From: a bacterium
GTDB lineage: Bacteria > Zixibacteria > MSB-5A5 > GN15 > FEB-12
DNA: 7,070 nt
NCBI GenBank assembly: GCA_030619425.1
Contig: JAUXBJ010000083.1
Span: forward strand, 1-7,070
Direction of reading: 5' to 3'
Part shown: positions 1 to 5,961 of the stretch, piece after piece
Layout of the letters: the number at the start of each line of letters is the position of its first letter
Position numbering within the stretch: the stretch's first letter is position 1
Translations under genes and position numbers: made by a program
The notes under the pieces: generated by a model
The model's database searches: none
What the model saw: only the letters and a program-made list of their open reading frames with translations
What the model was told of the DNA's origin: nothing

Positions 1-54
1 AATACAAAAATACACAAAACGAACCCATTTGCCCGCCGTCAGTCAGTCCACCTC

Positions 55-128
55 TGTCATTCCGGGCTTTGACCCGGAATCCAGTCTTCGTTTCCGCCAC
101 TGGATGCCGGATCAAGTCCGGCATGACA
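55..128. repeat. Interspersed palindromic (REP/BIME-like) element that can fold as a cloverleaf
   Basis: Directly visible: an outer stem TGTC (55-58) pairs with GACA (125-128). Hairpin 1 has an 8-bp perfect stem, ATTCCGGG (59-66) with CCCGGAAT (73-80), and a 6-base loop. A central stem pairs CCAGT (81-85) with ACTGG (99-103) around a 13-base loop. Hairpin 2 has an 8-bp perfect stem, ATGCCGGA (104-111) with TCCGGCAT (117-124), and a 5-base loop. The four helices abut with no unpaired junction bases, giving a perfect four-way junction. The general form (GTCATTCCGG... CCAGT ... ACTGG ... CCGGCATGAC) is a very common intergenic repeat type in Gram-negative genomes, from memory of such repeats. 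It lies 20 bases past the amidohydrolase stop, so it could protect or end the operon mRNA. It is not a tRNA: there is no T-loop motif, acceptor stem or CCA end. Confidence 0.85.
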
Positions 129-148
129 AGTTGCAGCGAGGGGTGCGA

Positions 149-1732
149 TCAGAGATTCAGTCCACCGACACAGTGCTTGACCCTGCCGTCGACTATCGTG
201 GCCAACACTTCGATCCGGGCGATAGCCGAGGCTGCAACCCGCGTCACATCATCGGAGAGCACCACCAAATCGGCCGGATAGCCCGGTAGGATGTAGCCCC
301 GGCAATGTTCCTGTCCCGTTGCGAAGGCCGGTCCGACGGTAAACCGGTTCAGGGCCTGAGCCGCCGTGATACGTTGCTCCGTATAGAAGAGGTCACGTCG
401 GCCCGGTCGTGACCGCCGGACGGCGGCCGCCATGCCGGCCAGCGGATCCAACGGCTCAATGGGCGCATCGGAACCGAAGGCCAGGTTTATTCCTCGGTCG
501 ATGAGGGTCTTGAAAACGTAAGCATTGCGACCCCTGGCTCCCCAATACTTCCGTACCAGATCGATGTCGGCCGGGCAGTGTGAGGGTTGCATCGAGGCCA
601 CGATCCCATGCCGCTTCAGCCGTGGGATGTCCTTGCGACGGATCATTTGCAGATGTTCGATACGATAGCGACCACCTGATTTCAGAGGCAGTGATGACTC
701 GAAAGCGTCAATCACATTGGCGACAGCACGGTCCCCGATGGCATGGACGGCACACGGCAGGCCCAACCGAGCGGCCGATTTGATCAAGCGCCGCAACTCC
801 GAGGGTGACGTGGTCTCGATTCCGCGATTGTCGCCACCCGGATACTTGTTGAAGCAAAGCGCCGTTTGACTGCCCAGTGAACCATCGGCGAAAATCTTGA
901 CACCCGCAATACGCAGGAACTCATCACCGGCGCCATAGCGCACTCCCACTCGATGCATTTTGGGAAGCATTTGCGCTCCGGGGTAATGATTGATCCGCAA
1001 ACCGAGGCGACCCTTTTCGGCCTTTTCCGTGAAGAAGGCCAACGCCGAGGGTCCGTCGAACGAATGAACACCGGTCACGCCGCGCTGGTGCGCTATCTTG
1101 AGGGCGCGGCGGTAGAATCGATCTATCTGGCCCGCCGTCGGCGATCCGATCAGATTGTGAACCGGCAGATAGGCTGCTCCTTCGAGGAGAATGCCGGTCG
1201 GCTCGCCCGCTGCATCACAAACGATCTCGCCGCCTACCGGCTGACGAGTCTTGCGCGTAATCCCAGCCAGCTTTAGCGCGCGGCTGTTGACCCATGCCAT
1301 GTGCTGATCCTTTGAGAAGAAAAAAGCCGGACGACCACCCGTAACGTTGTCGAGCATCAGGCGGTTTGGTTCAACGCGCCGCTTGAATCGGTCCAACTCG
1401 AACCCTTCGCCGACCACCCACTCGTGCTTCTTGAGCTTGGCGGCGAACTTGCGGATCGTCTCCAGACATGCCTCCATGGAATCCAATCCAACTAGCGAGA
1501 CCCGACCGTAGGCAAGCGCCATGAAATAGAAATGAGTATGCGCATCAACGAAACCGGGCGTCACGGTCAGCCTTTTGAGGTCGATTTTTCGATAGCTCTT
1601 AAAATCCGGATCGTGTTCCAAATTACGTCCGATGGCTTCAATGCGGCCCTTGTTCAGCGCTATAGAGTCAACCACCAACCCGTCGGCCTGGGTCAGGATG
1701 CGGGCGTTGTGGATCAGCCTCTTAGCTGTCAT
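149..1732 (-). CDS. Metal-dependent amidohydrolase, YtcJ-like (amidohydrolase family 3)
   Basis: A 527-residue protein of the amidohydrolase superfamily, close to the usual length of YtcJ/NfdA-type enzymes (about 530-550). These hydrolyse amide or N-formyl bonds using zinc in a TIM-barrel; the substrate here cannot be told. Visible marks in order: a small N-terminal beta-sandwich strand set (residues 1-58); the metal motif PGFVDAHTH (59-67, H65 and H67); VKIFADGSLGSQ (278-289), diagnostic of this subgroup; VHAIGDRA (329-336, H330); RIEHLQ (357-362, H360); GSDAPIEPLDP (420-430, D422); and the closing GYPADLVVL and VDGRV strands of the composite sandwich. No signal peptide is seen, so it is probably cytoplasmic. 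The start is well supported: AAAGGAG (1739-1745) lies 6 bases upstream, inside the selB coding region. It overlaps the end of selB by 11 bases, which suggests translational coupling and the last place in the operon. It stops with TGA. Confidence 0.93.
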   Translation of the reverse strand: MTAKRLIHNARILTQADGLVVDSIALNKGRIEAIGRNLEHDPDFKSYRKIDLKRLTVTPGFVDAHTHFYFMALAYGRVSLVGLDSMEACLETIRKFAAKLKKHEWVVGEGFELDRFKRRVEPNRLMLDNVTGGRPAFFFSKDQHMAWVNSRALKLAGITRKTRQPVGGEIVCDAAGEPTGILLEGAAYLPVHNLIGSPTAGQIDRFYRRALKIAHQRGVTGVHSFDGPSALAFFTEKAEKGRLGLRINHYPGAQMLPKMHRVGVRYGAGDEFLRIAGVKIFADGSLGSQTALCFNKYPGGDNRGIETTSPSELRRLIKSAARLGLPCAVHAIGDRAVANVIDAFESSLPLKSGGRYRIEHLQMIRRKDIPRLKRHGIVASMQPSHCPADIDLVRKYWGARGRNAYVFKTLIDRGINLAFGSDAPIEPLDPLAGMAAAVRRSRPGRRDLFYTEQRITAAQALNRFTVGPAFATGQEHCRGYILPGYPADLVVLSDDVTRVAASAIARIEVLATIVDGRVKHCVGGLNL

Positions 1733-3605
1733 AACGATCTCCTTTGATGCGAACGTCGCCGTCGCGTGTGGTCAGCCTCAACCGGTCGGTTTGTTCAAGA
1801 ATGGGGAGAGCGAATTTGCGCGAGACGCCGAATCGATCCTTGAGATCACTCACGGCCAATTTGCCGGTGGCGTTGAGTTGCTTCCTGATGAATGTGACGA
1901 TCTCCTCCCAGGCAGGCGTGAGAAACAGGAACTCTGAGCCGCATTTGTACCCCTCGCCCGACTCGATGATGAACTTGATAGCATCGCGATGCTCTTTGCC
2001 GCCCTTTGCCAGTAAAGCCAGGCGTGGCGGTGTGTGCGGTTGTTCTTTCAGTTGCGCGATTATCTCGTCGTGGGCGACCTTGATGGCACCCTTCAGACTC
2101 ATACCGCGCCCGACCAGGTTGTAGCGATCGCCCAGCTTTGCTAACTTGCCGCGGTGAATCAACCAGTCCAGCAGATCAGTGACCGCTTCTGCATCCGTCG
2201 AAGAAAACTGCGCAACCTGTTCGCGAGTCAGTCCTTTCAGATGCGGCTTGCTCTTGAGATAAGCCGAAGCCTGTTCCTCGAAGGCGGATACTATGCTCTC
2301 GAGATGTGCTCTGTGAAACAGCTTGTCGTTGAATCGATCAACGAGGCCGTCTTTTATCAGTTGTTTGACAGCCGAGGATACCTGGCTCGGCGACAGCGTA
2401 GAGTGTTCCAGAAGCGTATTCGATGGTATCAGTATCGCACACGACAACTCGCTGAGTACCAGGTCGGTGTCGGACGTCCGTGTCTTAAGGTACTCGTAAC
2501 GGTGCGCTTCGCGACGATAGGGAAAGCGAGGCAGGTGGTCGAGGACGCGTCCGCCGCCAAGGGTAACCATCGGCGTGGGCAGCCGGGCGATATAATGATC
2601 GCCGGTCAACGCATAGACCGGCTGGTCGGGTCGGAAAAAGATGATCGAAGATTGCGACGGCTTGATAACTTTTTGATCATACATCCTGATCTCACCTTCG
2701 ACCTCGCTGGTGCCGGTGATGAACAGGATGCGTCGTCGGTCGCTCAGGGAAACCGGCGCCTCGGGCAACAACTCCATCGACAGCGCCAGCACCGGACGAT
2801 CTTCAAAATATGTCTGATCCGGTCGGTCGGTAATGACGCCGCCGCGCACCAGATTCTCCTTATCGACACCGGTCAGGGTTAAGGCCGTGCGGTGTCCCGG
2901 TTCCGCCCTGGTAACTTCGCGATTGTTGGCGCGCAACGAACGCACTTTGCCGGAGGCGCCGGAAGGCCACACGGAGACCGTCTGCCCGACCGACAATGCT
3001 CCGCCGCGCAAGGTGCCGGTCACCACGCCACCGATCCCGGTGAGCACAAACGACCGATCGATATACAAGCGCGCCTTGCCGATATCGCGTTGCGCCGAAA
3101 TCCGGGCGGGAAGGGTATCGAGATAGCGTTCCAACTCCTCGAAGCCATCGCCGGTCTGTGCTGAGACACGGAAAATCGGAGCCTCGGCCAGGAAGGTTCC
3201 GGCCACCTTCTCGCGAATATCTTCTGTCAGCAACTCCAGCCAGTCTTGTTCGGCCAAGTCAGTCTTGTTGATGACAATGAGGCCGTGATTGATACCGAGG
3301 AGGCGAACGATTTGAAAATGTTCCTGACTTTGCGGCATCCAGCCGTCATCGGCGGCAATCACTAACATGACAGCGTCGATCCCGCCCACGCCGGCGATCA
3401 TGTTCTTGACGAATCGTTCATGGCCGGGAACGTCCACGAACGCGATAGTACCTTTCTCATCGTCACCGCGAAAGGCAAAACCGAGGTCGATGGTCATGCC
3501 GCGCAATTTCTCCTCGGGCAGGCGGTCGGGATCGGTTCCGGTCAGGCGCTTGACGATGGCCGATTTGCCGTGGTCGATATGCCCGGCTGTTCCGATTACC
3601 AGCAT
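1722..3605 (-). CDS. selB: Selenocysteine-specific translation elongation factor SelB
   Basis: SelB is a GTPase that replaces EF-Tu for Sec-tRNA(Sec). It delivers this tRNA to the ribosome at UGA codons followed by a SECIS hairpin. The 627 residues match the family (E. coli about 614). G-domain motifs are all present: P-loop GHIDHGKS (8-15), switch I RGMTIDLGFAF (35-45, the SelB-type variant), DVPGH (58-62), NKTD (113-116) and SAQT (148-151). Two beta-barrel domains follow (about 175-350), including VLTGIGGVVTGT (187-198). The C-terminal half (about 370-627) is a string of winged helices. The last contains a DLKDRFGVSRKFALPILE segment (587-604) and ends TRDGDVRI, typical of the SECIS-binding module. 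The start lies 13 bases after the selA stop, with GGCGAG (3613-3618) 7 bases upstream as a moderate Shine-Dalgarno. No key residue is missing. A functional SelB implies selenoproteins elsewhere in the genome. Confidence 0.97.
   Translation of the reverse strand: MLVIGTAGHIDHGKSAIVKRLTGTDPDRLPEEKLRGMTIDLGFAFRGDDEKGTIAFVDVPGHERFVKNMIAGVGGIDAVMLVIAADDGWMPQSQEHFQIVRLLGINHGLIVINKTDLAEQDWLELLTEDIREKVAGTFLAEAPIFRVSAQTGDGFEELERYLDTLPARISAQRDIGKARLYIDRSFVLTGIGGVVTGTLRGGALSVGQTVSVWPSGASGKVRSLRANNREVTRAEPGHRTALTLTGVDKENLVRGGVITDRPDQTYFEDRPVLALSMELLPEAPVSLSDRRRILFITGTSEVEGEIRMYDQKVIKPSQSSIIFFRPDQPVYALTGDHYIARLPTPMVTLGGGRVLDHLPRFPYRREAHRYEYLKTRTSDTDLVLSELSCAILIPSNTLLEHSTLSPSQVSSAVKQLIKDGLVDRFNDKLFHRAHLESIVSAFEEQASAYLKSKPHLKGLTREQVAQFSSTDAEAVTDLLDWLIHRGKLAKLGDRYNLVGRGMSLKGAIKVAHDEIIAQLKEQPHTPPRLALLAKGGKEHRDAIKFIIESGEGYKCGSEFLFLTPAWEEIVTFIRKQLNATGKLAVSDLKDRFGVSRKFALPILEQTDRLRLTTRDGDVRIKGDRYDS
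1739..1745 (-). promoter_or_regulatory. Ribosome binding site of the amidohydrolase gene, inside selB
   Basis: On the minus strand the sequence AAAGGAG is followed by a 6-base spacer and ATG (1732-1730). It is the best Shine-Dalgarno match among the four complete genes and lies within the last codons of selB. It fixes the start of the downstream gene and suggests that the amidohydrolase can be translated strongly whatever the level of SelB. Confidence 0.8.
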
Positions 3606-3618
3606 GGTTGAACTCGCC

Positions 3619-4995
3619 TCACTTCAGCGCCCGGCGAATTGCATCGCGCAGCGGCTCCAGTTCATTCTCGGCGACCGCCTTGAGATCGAGAATAAACTGT
3701 TCATTCTCGATACGACCGATCACCGGTGGGTCCATCTCGCGAAACGTGCGCATCATCACAGTCGGGCGATACTTGCGGTCGAAGACGATGCCGATGGAAG
3801 GCAGGTGAGTTTCCGGCAACGCGCCGCCCCCGACGTACGCCTGGGTCGCACTGACCGTCAGTCCGTCCGGCTGGTCGAGTTCATCGATGATTCGTCGACC
3901 GCGCTCGTACAACTGCGATTCAGACACGGAAAGAAGCTGCCAGAGTCTGATGCGCTCAAGTTGGTCACCGTCGAGATAGGTGGACAGCAGGCGCTCCAGG
4001 AACGCGAACATGATTTTATCCAATCGCATGGTGCGAAAAAGCGGATTGCGCTTCAGCTTCCTGACCAGGACTTCGCTGCCGACAATCAGACCGGCCTGCA
4101 CGCCGCCAAGCATCTTGTCACCGGAGAAACAGGTCAGGTCGGCGCCGCTCTTGACCGATTGCTGTACTGTCGGTTCGGTCTGCCCAAGGATCTTCCTGGT
4201 GGCGATGAACACGCCGCTGCCAAGGTCGTTGACGACCGGGACCTGATGTCGGCGACCCAACTCAACCAAGGGTCCAATGTCAACCTCATCAGTAAACCCG
4301 GCTTGCATGAAGTTGCTCTTGTGAACTTTCAGAATCATCCCGGTGCGTGGGGAAAGATTATCCACGTAGTCGGACAGCGTGGTGATGTTGGTAGTGCCGA
4401 CTTCACAAAGGCGCGCCCCCGATTTCTTCATGATGTCCGGAATCCGAAAACCACCGCCGATCTGCACCAACTCGCCACGGGATATCAGGACTTCCTTGCG
4501 ATTGGCCAGACTATTCAAAATCAGCAAGAGCGCGGCCGCGTTGTTGTTAACGACGGTGCTGCTCTCCGAACCGGCCAGCAACGAAAGATATTCCTCGCAG
4601 GCCGCCCCGCGGCCACCCCGCCTGCCGCCGCTGAGATCGTATTCGACGTTGCCGTAACTGGTGACGACCTGTTTGATCTCGTCGAACAACTTCGGCGACA
4701 GCGGCGCCCGCCCCAGGTTGGTGTGCACAACTACACCGGTGGCGTTGATCACGCGAGTCATCTCGCGTCTTTTGGAAGCCATAATCGTTGTCGTGATCTC
4801 TCGTTCAAGATCGGCTTCGGTGATCCGAGCCTTCTTGCTTTTCAGACGGGCTTTGTTATCGGCGATGATTCGTTTGACAACCATCGCCGCATACGGTCGC
4901 GGCACCATTGAGATGGTCGCAGCCAGCGACGAGCGCTGAAGCAACTCCTCCACGGCAGGGAAGTCACGCGGTTTGAGAATCAGTTTTTCGGCCAT
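3619..4995 (-). CDS. selA: L-seryl-tRNA(Sec) selenium transferase SelA (selenocysteine synthase)
   Basis: SelA is a PLP enzyme that converts Ser-tRNA(Sec) to selenocysteinyl-tRNA(Sec) using selenophosphate made by SelD; known bacterial forms are decameric and cytoplasmic. At 458 residues it is full length. Visible marks: N-terminal tRNA-binding helical region (about 1-75); VINATGVVVHTNLGRAPLS (82-100); YDLSGGRRGGRG (119-130); VVNNNAAALLL (148-158); SRGELVQIGGGFRIPDIM (172-189); EVGTTN (198-203); KVHKSNF (223-229); VNDLGSG (255-261); and the PLP lysine K294 in FSGDKMLGG (290-298). The start overlaps the end of the upstream M28 gene by 16 bases and has no Shine-Dalgarno, so translation is probably coupled to that gene. 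The alignment-like agreement from residue 10 onward supports this ATG. It ends in TGA, the codon its own product helps recode, but nothing downstream looks like a SECIS hairpin. Confidence 0.97.
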   Translation of the reverse strand: MAEKLILKPRDFPAVEELLQRSSLAATISMVPRPYAAMVVKRIIADNKARLKSKKARITEADLEREITTTIMASKRREMTRVINATGVVVHTNLGRAPLSPKLFDEIKQVVTSYGNVEYDLSGGRRGGRGAACEEYLSLLAGSESSTVVNNNAAALLLILNSLANRKEVLISRGELVQIGGGFRIPDIMKKSGARLCEVGTTNITTLSDYVDNLSPRTGMILKVHKSNFMQAGFTDEVDIGPLVELGRRHQVPVVNDLGSGVFIATRKILGQTEPTVQQSVKSGADLTCFSGDKMLGGVQAGLIVGSEVLVRKLKRNPLFRTMRLDKIMFAFLERLLSTYLDGDQLERIRLWQLLSVSESQLYERGRRIIDELDQPDGLTVSATQAYVGGGALPETHLPSIGIVFDRKYRPTVMMRTFREMDPPVIGRIENEQFILDLKAVAENELEPLRDAIRRALK

Positions 4996-5915
4996 AGCGA
5001 CGGATTGTAGATAATGTGAATCATTAGTCTGCCAACGTTCTCAAGCGCCTCCGGCGAACACTTGTCGGGGGTATCCCTCTCGGTGTGCCAGTGAGGGTAA
5101 TCGAAGTCGATCAGGTCAATCGCCGGCAGGCCTCCGCTGTTGAGTGAAAGATGATCGTCATGCACGTAGTACTTGACCGAATCGTGAAAGGTGGTGAGGC
5201 CCAGCCTGGCGGCGGCTTCGAAAACCATGTCGTTGAGGGAGGGATTAAACTGCTGGGAGTAGCCCTCGCGATATATCTGCTGATCTTTGTCACCGATCAT
5301 GTCCAGCACGATAGCGAAGCGATATTTGCCGCGAATACCCCGACGGGCGAACTCACGCGACCCGAGCATGTAATACTCAAGATCACCCGGCTCGCCCCAA
5401 TCCTCTCCATCGAACAATACTAACTGCACGCTCGCCGGAGGTGGCTGCTCGGCCAGTAACACTGCGAGTTCCATGAGAACCGCGACACCCGATGCGCCGT
5501 CATTGGCGCCGTCGAGCGGTTGTTTGGCCAGCATTGGGTCGCTGGCGAACTCGCAGCGGGGGCGACACTCCCAATGGGCCGCCAGCAAAATGTCCGGCTG
5601 ATCGGTGCTTCGTCCGGCAACTGATACCATTAGGTTCACCAGAGGCAAAGTCGCGCCAGAATATGGATCAACAAAGTCGAATACCTGGGAGTCGACCGCC
5701 AAACCGAGACTGTCAAAAAACGAGGTGTACCAGGCCCGGCAATTCGTCCAGGCCTCGCTGCCGGGGACACGCGGACCGAACGCTACTTGTCGCTCGATAT
5801 AGCTGAAGGCGCGAGGACCGTCGAAGGTCGGTGGGACCGATGCATTCTGGCTGCATGACAGTCCCAGGGCGGCAAATAGCAATGCCGCGAGGCAGAGTTG
5901 GTTGAGGCGATACAT
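4980..5915 (-). CDS. Secreted M28-fold zinc enzyme, glutaminyl-peptide cyclotransferase type
   Basis: A 311-residue protein from the chosen ATG (5915-5913). The family turns N-terminal Gln into pyroglutamate, and relatives are zinc aminopeptidases. Residues 1-21 are a signal peptide (MYR, then a hydrophobic run) ending in LGLSC, a slightly non-standard lipobox, so it is probably a periplasmic or envelope lipoprotein with C21 lipidated. Visible marks: YIERQVAFGPRVPGS (39-53), as at the start of cyclotransferases; AHWECRPR (113-120, H114, with Glu where I recall Asp as usual); DGANDGASGVAVLMEL (135-150, D139); FDGEDWG (168-174, catalytic E171 and ligand D172); LGSREFA (184-190); VLDMIGD (203-209, D205); HDDH (252-255); GLPAIDLIDF (262-271); and WHTERDTPD (276-284, H277). 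All expected metal ligands are present. An ORF extends to 5996 and a second ATG lies at 5945, but only the 5915 start puts the signal peptide at the N-terminus. A weak GAGA (5924-5927) lies 8 bases before it. Aminopeptidase activity remains the alternative. Confidence 0.85.
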   Translation of the reverse strand: MYRLNQLCLAALLFAALGLSCSQNASVPPTFDGPRAFSYIERQVAFGPRVPGSEAWTNCRAWYTSFFDSLGLAVDSQVFDFVDPYSGATLPLVNLMVSVAGRSTDQPDILLAAHWECRPRCEFASDPMLAKQPLDGANDGASGVAVLMELAVLLAEQPPPASVQLVLFDGEDWGEPGDLEYYMLGSREFARRGIRGKYRFAIVLDMIGDKDQQIYREGYSQQFNPSLNDMVFEAAARLGLTTFHDSVKYYVHDDHLSLNSGGLPAIDLIDFDYPHWHTERDTPDKCSPEALENVGRLMIHIIYNPSLWPKN

Positions 5916-5961
5916 TTGAACAATCTCATTGAAATAGTCAGGCATGTCAACGGAAAAGCCG

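Noticed and set aside
1..54. Rho-independent terminator for the operon in the T-rich minus-strand tract
   Set aside because: The tract near 1-20 is T-rich on the minus strand, but no GC-rich hairpin sits directly before it. The repeat is more than 30 bases away.
1..148. selC (tRNA-Sec) in the flank of the sel genes
   Set aside because: The 74-base cloverleaf is tRNA-sized, but it lacks the acceptor stem length, T-loop consensus and long variable arm. It matches a common intergenic repeat instead.
29..289. Short plus-strand reading frames across the repeat and the amidohydrolase end
   Set aside because: They translate the palindromic repeat (peptide like VIPGFDPESS... HWMPDQVRHD), a recurrent artefact of this repeat type, and then run antisense into a well-supported gene.
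3604..3621. Readthrough of the selA UGA stop as selenocysteine
   Set aside because: The frame beyond the stop is out of phase with selB and encodes nothing recognisable, no SECIS-like hairpin was evident, and SelA already has its full family length.
3367..4911. 514-codon plus-strand open frame antisense to selA and the selB start
   Set aside because: It is fully opposite two highly conserved genes and shows no recognisable motif. Long antisense frames are expected from GC-rich codon bias.
5945..5950. Perfect TTGACA (minus strand) in the gap before the M28 gene, a possible -35 box
   Set aside because: No -10 better than 3 of 6 matches at 16-17 bases, and transcription would start at or inside the ATG. 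It could still be real, but it is not supportable.
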